Assembly (NCBI GenBank): GCA_032718475.1 | Contig: JAUCBJ010003006.1 | Location: 1-40,699, forward strand | Reading direction: 5' to 3' | DNA from: Nemertoderma westbladi | Taxonomy: Eukaryota; Xenacoelomorpha; Nemertodermatida; Nemertodermatidae | DNA length: 40,699 nucleotides | Shown here: positions 20,765 through 30,198 of the stretch, piece by piece | Position numbering within the stretch: position 1 is the first letter of the stretch | Layout of the letters: each line of letters starts with the position of its first letter | The notes under the pieces: generated by a model | What the model saw: only the letters and a program-made list of their open reading frames with translations | Database searches by the model: none | What the model was told of the DNA's origin: nothing | Translations under genes and position numbers: made by a program

Positions 20765-21613
20765 CTATTCACTAGCGAAGTTCACATTGAACTTCTCAAT
20801 CACCACGGCGTCCCTGAGGATGACGAGTCTCTTGTAGTCATAGCGTATGGATGTGCCTTCATTCACTGGATGCAGTCGTTCCTCGCGAACGCGATTGCGG
20901 ATGCGATACTCCTCCTCACGCACTGCCGGGTGAACATCCGCTTTTATGTAAACCTTGCAGATTTTATCATCCGCCTCATCCTTTAACTTTCTCGCCTTCG
21001 CGAGTATAACATCGCATGTCTTCCGGTTTGCAACAGTGAGTAGCAGTGGCTGTTTTTAACCGATCCGTTGCCATCTTTCATCCTCGCTCCATCTAGGTCT
21101 AGCCACGCTCCCAGATGCTGGAAAGACCAATTGCTTTGGACCACTTATTGTATCCATCAAGGAATCGATGCTTACAGCATCTTCCTCCCACGTTACATTC
21201 TCGGATTCCAGGAGATTAGTAATAATTTAATTACTTGATCTTTCCTTCTCGTCCAGCCTCTCAATAAATTTATGTTGCTTATTGATTATCGTAAACGTAT
21301 TGTCTAACCTGGTCTTTAAATCCTTAACCGAATCTTGCAGCGTGTTTATCATTTCGACCTCCTCTCGAAGTAGTCGCAACTCCTGTGAGATTATATCAGT
21401 TGCTGCTGTGGCAATATCCGGTCCACTTCTATTAGTACATAGTTTACCCGTATCGCTACTATTGTCGGTTGGTTTATCATGGTAGAATGATAGCGCCATT
21501 TTCAGCTCAGCATTGCTTAGTTTATTTACATGCGCTGTCAACAGCATCTCCACCTCTGCTAGCGTGGTGAAATTTGAAAGTTTACATTTGCACTTAACTT
21601 GATTACTGCCCAT
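20765..21613 (-). pseudogene. LINE ORF1-type protein relic
   Basis: Read on the minus strand from the ATG at 21613, the frame runs through a coiled-coil-like segment (ELRLLREEVEMINTLQDSVK, near 21340-21400). A stop lies at 21227-21229. Downstream the coding sequence resumes (ENVTWEEDAVSIDSLMDTIS), has one further stop (about 21057) and ends with a conserved block: KTCDVILAKARKLKDEADDK, ICKVYIKADVHPAVREEE, then RPVNEG-like and IRYDYKRL, stopping at 20765-20767. The combination of a coiled coil and a C-terminal KVYIKxDxxPAxRxE nucleic-acid-binding block is characteristic of ORF1 proteins of several LINE clades. These proteins bind LINE RNA. The copy has at least two nonsense changes. Confidence 0.65.
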
Positions 21614-21656
21614 ACTTAAACGTAAGTTAAATTCTTTACAAAAAATAACATATATA

Positions 21657-21955
21657 TTCACCATAAATTGTAGACCTATTACAGACGGACATAGCAATAA
21701 AACATCAATATTCACCATAAATTGTAGACCTATTACAGATGGACATAGCAATAAAACATCATCGGCATACGCTAAGCATCAAAACTAATGAGAGCCTATA
21801 TAACAACCAACCTTAGATAGTTTTAGTCTATTTATTAAAATATTTAACACTATACAGAAAAGGAAAGGTGAAACTATACAGCCTTGTCTAACTCCATTAC
21901 AAACATTAAATTTCACTGAACATTTTCCACCTCACATAACATTCCTGAACACGAT
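21657..21955 (-). pseudogene. LINE reverse-transcriptase fragment with internal 54-bp duplication
   Basis: The minus strand encodes KFNVCNGVRQGCIVSPFLF (RT block B, about 21910-21850), then a variable loop, then AYADDVLLLCPSVIGLQFMV (block C). In-frame stops lie near 21940, 21783 and 21777. The YADD motif and the 'PSxxGLQ' run are typical of CR1/Jockey-group RTs. The 18 codons DVLLLCPSVIGLQFMVNI are present twice because bases 21657-21710 repeat 21711-21762. The fragment lies upstream (minus strand) of the ORF1 relic, the reverse of normal LINE order. Confidence 0.75.
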
Positions 21956-23019
21956 AAATAAACAGTAAGCACCTTAGATAATGTATGTATATGATATGTA
22001 TAATGATAATACCATACAGTATGTAGACAGAAACACATTACCTTTCCTGGGATTTACCTATCGGGTATTCCCTTTTAAACCTTATATTTGTACTTTAAAT
22101 TTGTAATGGATTACTCGTGCCTCTGGCATGATAAGCTCCTAAAACGGCTTTGTATCTCTATATGTTCCAAAAAGTGTTCCTTCACTTTCCTTATCGTTTT
22201 GGTTTCTCGGTAGCAAGACTGACTTGAAAATAGCTCGCATAATACATGGTCCTTCAATGACTTGTTATTTATGGACATCCACAACCCTTTCAAGATAGTG
22301 CTAAAACACAGTGATTTCAGTTCTCTTCAGATGTTATATTATTGCTTTCTGGTTCTATTATTGGTGTCTGGGGTCAATGTGAAGTTGACCCCTAATTATC
22401 ACCTAGTCAGGAGATATCTTTCCTGTGCAATGATTACATTAAACACATGTAAAACATAATTGATATTGATTTGTTACAAACTGACCAATAAACGTTTACT
22501 GTAACTGTTATCTCAAATAGTTATTGGATACAGAAATATTCCCTGATATTAATTGAGTAAAGGTTAATACAATGAGAAGGAAGGGATGTGTTTGTATAGG
22601 AAGCTCCAATGAGAGGGAAGGGAGGTATTTGCATAGGAAGCTTCCTTATTGTGGGCAGTAGTAGCTTGCAGGGAAGCTTGTAATATTGCAATTTGTAGGT
22701 GAAATGAAAGGGTGGAAAGGTGACTGGATGTGGGAAGGCCGTGATATTTGTTATGGATGGCAAAGGGATATTGCGGTGAGGAAAGGGATAGGGAATATAA
22801 TTATGTTGTGATTATTGCATTTCTAAATTATAATCCTGAGGAAGCATATTTTGTTGTTGTTGCCTACGGAGGCGCGAAAAACGATTACACTCCACCATGG
22901 CAAATTTTGAAAAAAATTGGTCATATAAAACAGATTTTGAGCCAAGATTTTTAAATATAGTTTTTGTCCTAAAAAAATAAACTGTTCTGCGTGAGCGCCA
23001 TGCTGTTTGCAAAAATTGA
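21956..23019. other. Non-coding interval before transporter 2
   Basis: No supported gene. At about 22576-22655 there are two diverged copies of a 36-40 bp purine-rich unit (GAGAAGGAAGGGATGTGTTT versus GAGAGGGAAGGGAGGTATTT). The open frames here are short and featureless. Confidence 0.5.
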
Positions 23020-23040
23020 CCCCCCCCCCCCCCCCCCCCC
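23020..23040. repeat. Poly-C tract (21 nt)
   Basis: An uninterrupted run of 21 C, about 130 bp upstream of the second transporter start codon. Confidence 0.95.
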
Positions 23041-23057
23041 TAAATGGCTCAAACTAA

Positions 23058-23168
23058 GACTGGTTGTTTATTTGTCTTTGCACTCGGTAGTTGTAATAAT
23101 TTTAAAAAAATTTATTAATTTTAATACTATTTTATCTTTTTTTGTATAATATATAACTACACTACAAT
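23058..23168 (+). promoter_or_regulatory. Upstream region conserved between transporters 2 and 3
   Basis: The block TTTGTCTTTGCACTCGGTAG TTGTAATAATTT (23080-23105 region) recurs, slightly changed, at about 27682-27716. The ten bases before the ATG (CACTACAATATG) are also identical in both genes. The duplication therefore included the immediate upstream DNA. It probably contains 5'UTR or promoter, but no TATA element can be assigned with confidence in such AT-rich sequence. Confidence 0.35.
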
Positions 23169-24470
23169 ATGTCACAGGGTGCAGCTTCAGTTATATCATG
23201 TGATGAAACAAATAAATTTATTGCTGATCAGAATAGTCATCGAAAGGGCTGGCGACTTTACATGTTGGTGGCCATGTTGCTCATGTATCAAATGATACCA
23301 GGTTGGTGTCAGAATCTACTGGAAACATTCTTCCCAATTGTTGTAGAAGAGCGTGGTTGGTCGAAGACTCTGATTGGTACATTATTGGCAATGTTTTCTA
23401 TTGTCAGACTTATAATATACATTAGTTGCCCTCATTCTATCAACAATTGGGGAACTCGTATCTCTTTGGGTCTATTTGGCATTATTGGGGCAGTTTCTCA
23501 GTTGGCATTCGGGTTTGTAGAAAACATTCCAAAAGACAACAATGGGTTATATATATTCGCATGTTTTTTTCTGCGCATAATTGAGGCAATTGGACTCAAC
23601 ATCAGTTTTATGTATTCATACAGTCTATTGATGGAATTGTGGCCTGCACAAAGAACTTTATTAGCCAGTGTAACAATTGTTTGTAGCACTGTGGGATTTA
23701 CGGTTTCACCAGTTTTTGGTTCATCCATTTTCGCTTCATTGGGTTTTGAGTTCCCATTTATAATATCGGGTTTGATGTTTCTTATTATCGTCATTTATTG
23801 CTGGTTTGAGGCGCCACCATATATATACGACAGATCTGAATCGAAAGACAGGCCATCTTATATTGGGCTTCTGAAGAATCCAGCTATTTCACTTATATTT
23901 ATGTTAATGATTTCTTCCAGAATACTCTCCTCGTTTTTCATTGCGAACTATGCTGCTTTCATTCACCACAACTACAATGTCAACCAGTACAATATTGGTC
24001 GCATTTATATGATATCTCCAGGTCTTGTTGCTTCTACAAGTCTAATAATATCCTTAACGATGAAGAAATTTAAGACCATCTTACCAACTGTATTTGGTAC
24101 AATGTTAATAGCTGTGGCAATGCAACTAATAGGCCCTACAGAGCTACTGGGTTTACCTCATGATCTCACCATATCTATTAGTGGCTGCGCTCTCCTTGGA
24201 TTCGGTTATGGACTATACGAAACACCTGCACTGGAAACACAAACACAACTGGCCTTGAATGTTTGTGGTTATCGCGATAATGTAGATACCAGATCACTTC
24301 TCCAACAAATGCTTCGAATTGCCGGATCTATTGGAACTATCATAGGTCCCATTATAGGTGGATTTTTCAATGATTCCTTTGGTATGGAACTTGCTTGCTC
24401 GCTTCTCAGTTTGTTTGGGCTGCCATTTATCTTCGTACTGGTTGCTGTATTCGCATTTAGAAGATGGTGA
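23169..24470 (+). CDS. Major facilitator superfamily transporter, paralogue 2 (SLC18B1-like)
   Basis: An intact single-exon ORF of 433 codons (MSQGAASVISCDE...), colinear with paralogues 1 and 3 without gaps. It has the same twelve-helix layout and the same signature stretches (SYSLLMELWPAQRTLLAS in TM4-5, GFEFPFIISG at TM6, LGFGYGLYETPALETQTQ in TM10 and the following loop). It differs most in TM5 (VTIVCSTVGFTVSP, where paralogues 1 and 3 have LATVCGTVxFMAAP) and in the 219-226 loop (EAPPYIYDRSE). From residue 300 to 366 it is nearly identical to paralogue 3. The role is presumably the same kind of organic-cation carriage as its siblings. An intact frame with substitutions concentrated at loops suggests a functional gene. 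Confidence 0.85.
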   Translation: MSQGAASVISCDETNKFIADQNSHRKGWRLYMLVAMLLMYQMIPGWCQNLLETFFPIVVEERGWSKTLIGTLLAMFSIVRLIIYISCPHSINNWGTRISLGLFGIIGAVSQLAFGFVENIPKDNNGLYIFACFFLRIIEAIGLNISFMYSYSLLMELWPAQRTLLASVTIVCSTVGFTVSPVFGSSIFASLGFEFPFIISGLMFLIIVIYCWFEAPPYIYDRSESKDRPSYIGLLKNPAISLIFMLMISSRILSSFFIANYAAFIHHNYNVNQYNIGRIYMISPGLVASTSLIISLTMKKFKTILPTVFGTMLIAVAMQLIGPTELLGLPHDLTISISGCALLGFGYGLYETPALETQTQLALNVCGYRDNVDTRSLLQQMLRIAGSIGTIIGPIIGGFFNDSFGMELACSLLSLFGLPFIFVLVAVFAFRRW

Positions 24471-26571
24471 GATTTGATATTGACAAATATCGAAAGTAAC
24501 CCTTTGCATACTAAACTTATTTCATATATCCCTAGTCAGAACCTAAACAATTTACCTCATTTATTTGTTATTTCTTACCCACTTTGTACTAACTTGTCTT
24601 ATGAGCTCAATATTTATACTGCATGTTGTTGTGGGCCATATTCATAATTGTGACTTTTAAATTTTAGTTAAGATTTCGGTAATTTTTTCAACTTCAACAA
24701 ATATACAAGCAATAGTCCAAATTCTAAAAAAAGAAAAAACAAATTCCAACAAACTTGTTATAAAAATAAGAAAATAAGTCACAAAAAAGTGCAAACAAAT
24801 GTAGTAGTGGATAGGATAATCACAGGGCTAATGATAATGAGGGTGACAAATTAAACTATGTGGGCAGAAATAATTAAGTGCTAGAGAAAACGAATCTGAA
24901 GAAGAATTGATAATCCTAGATTCAGCCTCATCAACAGATTGTGACAGTAGTGAAAGGTCATATGAGGTGATTCCAATAAGTCACGACCAATCTGATGATG
25001 AAATTATATCTATGTATATATATTCTATATTAGAAACCAATCCTTCAGTATAATAAGTTATGGGGATGACATCATACTGTAATTGCTAATCTCAAGACAG
25101 ACCTCCAGTCAATGGCTACTATGTGTTATATTTACTTTAAAGATTATAACTTAATCATAAATAGCAAAAAGACTCACTACCTTCTCATAAATTAAGATGG
25201 GGGTAGTGAATCTGATACGTGTCTATGGGTTTCAGGGCATAATATCACCAACACATCTGAAGACAGTTGTATATATCTCGGTCTGCCTCTACCTCCCCTG
25301 CCTCGCAACCTGGACAAACATTTTCAAAAAATCTCTTGACAATATCAGCCGATTTGAACTGCGAGGATTTGCAATTGATAGTGTCCCACTGAATGTTGTT
25401 GCCAAATTTTAGCAATGTATCTGCATCAGCTGCTATGCGATGCAAGTTGCTCATACATACCAATACAACAGATATAGCGTGCTACTCATTAAATCTGCCA
25501 CCACAATATACAACATATTGAACTGCTGCAATAGTAAAATTATTTATCTATTTGACTATCTGTTGTCCAGCCAGCAAGGGATGTTGTTTGACGTAGATAT
25601 GTTTGATAACTACATCCGTACAGCGTGGGATCTAATTCGTCCTTCATTGACCAATCTGAGCACCTCAAATTTAGCTTCAGATCCATCCCTAGAGATCTAA
25701 AGGACACCCAAGTTAGATCCATGAGGCTAATAAATTCATATCGCCTATTTTACTCACAATCGATCTTGAACACCACCGCAGGTACACCTACTGATAGACA
25801 CAACATCTTGCTAGATTTTTTCATAAATTAACACTTGTTAAATTGCTACTCTACTATGATTATTTAAGCATCATACTGATAATTTAAAGATGAGTTGTAC
25901 AATATATTTGTGGCCGTCTTTCAAATCTAATCTATTATCTATTCCTTCCTATGTATATCTATGGCAATCCATTTTACATGCTTTTAATCAGCATATACAG
26001 TAAATGTAACAGTATCTTACTTAAAATTGTTAATTTGCCTGCAACTATATTCACTTAATTTTATTTATCGGCCAGACCATTTTGCCAATATAGTCGCTGG
26101 GGCGTAATCGGGATGATGAATGAAATAGGTGCGTAATTTATTAGAACAATAATTGTGCAGATGGTACTTTGCCCAATGTTTCGTTTTAGTTATTAGGCTG
26201 CCCTGCATAGGTGCGTAATTTATTACAACAATATTGATAGCAATGGATATAGGTCCATTATTGCCAGCTCTCACTGGGGCGAGCTTGTGTATTAATGTTA
26301 CTTGAAGAGGCTGTTACCATTTGGCATTTATATATTATTTGGCTGTACTCTCTATAGGGTAGATATCAGAATTAACTATGATATTATACAGTACAATGTA
26401 GGTAATTAATGTACAATAAACTACTTACGTACACATGTAATGAGTAATGTGCTCATATACTTTAAATGTAACATTTCATTCAGTTATTCGATAAATGTTA
26501 TATAATTATAAATGAAAGTCAATAAATTTACTGCTACTGGACCCAGATGAAGACAACATCTGCTGACTATG
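24471..26571. other. Interval between transporters 2 and 3 without a supported gene
   Basis: Homology to the other paralogues continues for only about 30 bases past the stop (GATATTGACAA). A 58-codon acidic frame without a start (24877-25053, SARENESEEELIILDSAS...) could be an exon or element fragment. A short minus-strand frame at 25245-25463 carries one CPGC pair. The phrase ATAGGTGCGTAATTTATTA occurs twice, at about 26125 and 26207. Nothing else is recognisable. Confidence 0.45.
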
Positions 26572-26670
26572 TACTACTACTACTACTACTATAATCGGCC
26601 TGCAGCATGGAAACTGCACATTGAGATGCTATGCCGGCTTATCAAAAACATTTTATCACCACCATGCAAT
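26572..26670 (-). repeat. RTE LINE 3'-tail fragment
   Basis: On the minus strand this reads as the end of the RTE family seen at 3.2-8.3 kb: AAGCCGGCATAGCAT, then CCATGCTGCAGGCCGATTAT, then a (TAG)n tail (TAC repeats on the plus strand at 26572-26590). Only about 100 bp are present, as expected for severe 5' truncation. Confidence 0.6.
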
Positions 26671-26750
26671 CCACAATTGGCAAGCCCAATGCAGCGTGCA
26701 TTAAGAATGCTATGCCAGTGTACAAGTCTGAGATAACTCCCTCTTGAAAT

Positions 26751-26845
26751 GACTCCCCAGTCATCTCAGCCTAGGGTGAGAGCACTCCTCAGTCGTCTCA
26801 TCCTAGGCTGGGAACACTCCCCACTTATCTCAGTCTAGGCTGAGA
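26751..26845. repeat. Tandem ~32-bp palindromic repeat, three units
   Basis: Units at 26751-26781, 26782-26813 and 26814-26845 share ACTCC(C/T)CA(G/C)T(C/T).TCTCA(G/T)(C/T)CTAGG(C/G)TG. Each contains a near-palindrome of the form TCTCAG(C/T)CTAGGCTGAGA. Partial units flank the array on both sides (GATAACTCCC at 26731, GATGACTCCC at 26861). Confidence 0.8.
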
Positions 26846-26961
26846 CTTCCCTTAGGCAGAGATGACTCCCCTAATTGCAAAATAACCTACAAATAATTAT
26901 TTATTGCATGTGTACTCTTTAAGTTAAATCCTGATGCTGCGTATCTCAATGTTAAATAATT

Positions 26962-27147
26962 ATATTAAATAGTTAGAAAAGCACGCCTCTGTTATCTGCT
27001 CTTTTTCCTCATTTTGTAATGTAACAACTGTTTATTGTTTTGGTTAGAAAAGCCCCCCTCAGTAACCTGCGACTTTCGCTCAATTCATAATAATTTATTG
27101 TTTTGGTTAGAAAAGACCATCTATGTAACCTGCTCCTTTCCCTTAAT
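26962..27147 (+). repeat. ~65-bp tandem repeat R, three units
   Basis: Units begin at about 26962, 27030 and 27093 with TTTATTGTTTTGGTTAGAAAAG (degenerate in the first), followed by (C/A)C(C/A)...GTAACCTGC and CTTTC.CT(C/T)AATT. A fourth unit lies beyond transporter 3 at 29552-29606, so the repeat brackets that gene. Confidence 0.75.
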
Positions 27148-27308
27148 TAAAGAAATGCATACATAAAAAGTCATTCTGCGGAAAACAAAAGTGTTATGCC
27201 TGTTATCCAAAATTCGTACAATATTGCGCACAAAAAAGTCAAATGAACAGACATAAAATAATCACTGCCAAAAAGTATTATAACTGCCTGTATGTACAGT
27301 ATATGGTA

Positions 27309-27565
27309 ACTGTACTTGACACAGTGAACCCGACGTAGCATTCTTGTGAATGTGCCATCCAGAGATTTGGTGTCAAAAAAAGAAAAAAAACCACCTGAGC
27401 AGCTCCACAGTTGGAGCTGCTCTAAATAATTGGACCATAAGTTTCCGATGAATTCTGTGCGACTTCCAAATCCTGGAAGCCCATTCAATGCTGGGCGTGC
27501 ATTTCCTATACGTATTCGAAAGTCCTCCTCACCTGACTTCGGCATCCATGATCCCATGCTGACTG
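27309..27565 (-). pseudogene. RTE LINE RT C-terminal fragment
   Basis: The minus-strand frame reads GSWMPKSGEEDFRIRIGNAR, then frameshifted thumb sequence, then DTKSLDGTFTRMLRRVHCVK. This matches residues about 448-560 of RTE copy B, with an A-rich insertion (about 27375-27390) replacing the WALTAE segment. Both ends are truncated. Confidence 0.8.
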
Positions 27566-27665
27566 TGTGGATGTCTAGTAACTATATAGTTACTTTTATC
27601 AATGTTAATCAAATAAATGCCAGCTTGACTGGTCTGCAGACGCGTGCGTGAGTTATTTTATTTTA

Positions 27666-27870
27666 TTTTAAGACTAATTGTTTTTGTCTTTGCACTTGGA
27701 AATTGTAATAATTTAATTAATTATTTAGTAATTAATTATTAAGTAATTAATTATTACTGTGTATATAATAATTTTATTATTTTTGTAATAAATATAATAT
27801 GTTCAATATCATTAATTTAATTATTTATTAACAATAAAAGACTCAATTTGAACTACATCTACACTACAAT
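27666..27870 (+). promoter_or_regulatory. Upstream region of transporter 3
   Basis: It shares the TTTGTCTTTGCAC...TTGTAATAATTT block with transporter 2 (see 23058-23168) but has about 90 extra AT-rich bases, including four TAATTA/AATTAATTA words at 27714-27760. CAATTTGAACTACATCT just before the ATG resembles CAATTTGAAGTAGCTCT upstream of transporter 1. Confidence 0.35.
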
Positions 27871-29172
27871 ATGTCAGAGGGTGCAGCTTCAGTTATATCA
27901 TGTGATGAAACAAATAAAATTATTACTAACCAGAATGGCCATCAAAAAGGCTGGCGACTTAACATGTTGGTGGCCATGTTGCTCATGTACCAAATGATAC
28001 CAGGTTGGTGTCAAAATCTATTAGAAGCTTTCTTTCCAATTGTTGTAGAAGAGCGTGGTTGGTCAAAGACTCTGATTGGTGCATTATTGGCAATGTTTGC
28101 TATGGTCAGACTTATAATATACATTAGTTGCCCTCATTCTATCAACAATTGGGGCACTCGTATCTCTTTGGCTCTATTTGGAATTATTGGTGCTGTATCC
28201 CAATTGGCATTCGGGTTTGTAGAATATATTCCCAACAACAACAATGGGTTATATATATTCGCTTGTTTTTCTCTGCGCACCTTAGAAGCAGTTGGACTCA
28301 ACATCAGTTATATGTATTCATACAGTCTATTGATGGAGTTGTGGCCAGCACAAAGAACTTTATTAGCAAGTTTAGCCACTGTTTGTGGCACAGTGAGATT
28401 TATGGCTGCACCAGTTTTTGGTTCAACCATTTTTGCTTTATTGGGTTTTGAGTTCCCATTTATAATATCGGGTTTGATGTTTCTAATTGTCAACCTTTAC
28501 TGCTGGTTAGAGTCACCACGTTATATTTACGACAGATGTGAATCGAAAGACAGACCAACTTATCTTGGGCTTCTGAGAAATCCAGCAATTTCACTCATTT
28601 TTATTATTAATATAAATTCCAGAATACTATCATCCTTTACCGTTGCGAACTATGCTGCCTACATTCACCACAACTACAATGTCAACCAGTACAATATTGG
28701 TCGTAATTATATGATATTTCCTGGTCTTCATTGTTCTAGTAGTCTAATAATGTCCTTAATGATGAAGAAATTTAAGACCATCTTACCAACTGTATTTGGC
28801 ACAATGTTAATAGCTGTGGCAATGCAACTAATTTGTCCTACAGAGCTACTGGGTTTACCTCATGATCTCACCATATCTATCAGTGGCTGCGCTCTCCTTG
28901 GTTTCGGTTATGGACTATACGAAACTCCTGCACTGGAAACACAAACACAACTGGCTGTTAATGTGTGTGGTTATCATGATAATGTTGATACCAGAACACT
29001 TCTCCAACAAATGCATAGAATTGCCTCTTCTGTTGGAGCAATCATAGGTCCTGTTCTTGGTGGATTCTTCAATGATTACTTTGGTATGGAACTGACTTGC
29101 TCGATTCTCAGTTTGTTTGGGTTGCCTTTTACCTTCGCACTAGTTGCAGTGTTCGCATTGAGGAGATGGTGA
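27871..29172 (+). CDS. Major facilitator superfamily transporter, paralogue 3 (SLC18B1-like), mosaic
   Basis: An intact single-exon ORF of 433 codons (MSEGAASVISCDE...), gapless against paralogues 1 and 2. The twelve-helix topology is preserved. Its sequence alternates in affinity. About residues 150-240 follow paralogue 1 (SLATVCGTVxFMAAPVFGS, ESPRYIYDRCESKDRPTY), residues about 299-365 follow paralogue 2 almost base for base, and 367-395 return to paralogue 1 (GYHDNVDT, GAIIGPV). It has unusual substitutions for membrane helices: Arg for Gly in TM5 (CGTVRFM), Asn for Ile near TM8 (GRNYMIF) and Cys for Gly before TM10 (QLICPTE). These could alter or weaken transport. Function by family inference only. 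Confidence 0.83.
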   Translation: MSEGAASVISCDETNKIITNQNGHQKGWRLNMLVAMLLMYQMIPGWCQNLLEAFFPIVVEERGWSKTLIGALLAMFAMVRLIIYISCPHSINNWGTRISLALFGIIGAVSQLAFGFVEYIPNNNNGLYIFACFSLRTLEAVGLNISYMYSYSLLMELWPAQRTLLASLATVCGTVRFMAAPVFGSTIFALLGFEFPFIISGLMFLIVNLYCWLESPRYIYDRCESKDRPTYLGLLRNPAISLIFIININSRILSSFTVANYAAYIHHNYNVNQYNIGRNYMIFPGLHCSSSLIMSLMMKKFKTILPTVFGTMLIAVAMQLICPTELLGLPHDLTISISGCALLGFGYGLYETPALETQTQLAVNVCGYHDNVDTRTLLQQMHRIASSVGAIIGPVLGGFFNDYFGMELTCSILSLFGLPFTFALVAVFALRRW

Positions 29173-30198
29173 GAGGTGATATTAACAAGTAGAGAAATTA
29201 AACATGAAGGTGGAGGGGGCTGGGCAACCTGTTACCTTGTTGTATCTTGATAATAATATCTTGCCAAATTATGTATTTTATACGGAGGTTGAGAATGCTT
29301 TATAAGGTGGTGAGATTCCTGCAACTTTTAAAATCCTTCAAGCTGTAATCTAGCACTTTATTAGATTAAAGATCTTGTCTCTATTAAATTCGTCACTGAG
29401 GCTCAGATTTTAAAATGCATCGCACTGCAATCTTATAAAGTGGTGATTATAAGATTTAATTTTAATTTATATGGTAAATTGTATTTGGTAATAATTGTAA
29501 CCTGTAACTTACTGCAAGTATGTAAGAATGTAACCTGTTCTATAGACTTTAGTTTATTGTTTTGGTTAGAATAACGTGCCACTGTAACATGCTCAGTTCC
29601 CTTGATTGATTTAACAATATTAATTAATTACATTGAAAGGGGGGTATTAATTCGCCTAGTTCGGATTTGCGTCCAGTTGCGTGTGCATGTTTGATGTGTG
29701 CGTGCTCGGTATTTTATACACACGGCGGCGTGTGTGCGGTATCCATTCTCTTCTTTTAACCCTTTCCGGTCTGGGGACTAGATCTAGTCCATGTAGTAGT
29801 GAGTGGCAATGAAAGTTATAAAATAAACATCATTTTCAGAGTATATTTTCGACACTCAGTGTGTCCCATTTAATTTTTGAGCAGCCAAAATAGACTCTGA
29901 TCATCTGAAATTCTACTTTGAGAGTCCGAGATTCTACCCGGTATTCACGTTAGGCCTATTATATATTTATATATATTTGTGCTGAAATTACATACCGGTA
30001 TTCTGTGACAAACCTAGTCTGTAATAATACTTATATATATACTATAAGCATACCGGTATTCTAATATATTATATATATATCTCACGTTACACTGAGTAAC
30101 AGTATCGGTAATCAATTACTAGGCTAACAGTTGATACTGAATTACTAGACTTGCTTTAACTGTAATATAGCAGTAGGCATTCAACTGTACAAACAAAC
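29173..30198. other. Non-coding interval upstream of the 750-aa ORF
   Basis: Homology to the other transporters ends about 30 bp past the stop. One unit of repeat R is present at 29552-29606. From about 29640 the base composition rises in GC (GTGTGTGCGTGCTCGG...), which may mark the 5' end of the unit that carries the ORF at 30199. ACCGGTATT words recur at 29993, 30051 and nearby, in (TA)n-rich DNA. Confidence 0.45.
29552..29606 (+). repeat. Repeat R, solitary unit
   Basis: TTTATTGTTTTGGTTAGAAT followed by TGTAACATGCTCAGTTCCCT matches the units at 26962-27147. Confidence 0.7.

Noticed and set aside
24877-25053. Acidic 58-codon open frame as a gene
   Set aside because: No start codon, no splice context that can be defended, and no conserved partner. 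Mentioned only as a possible fragment.
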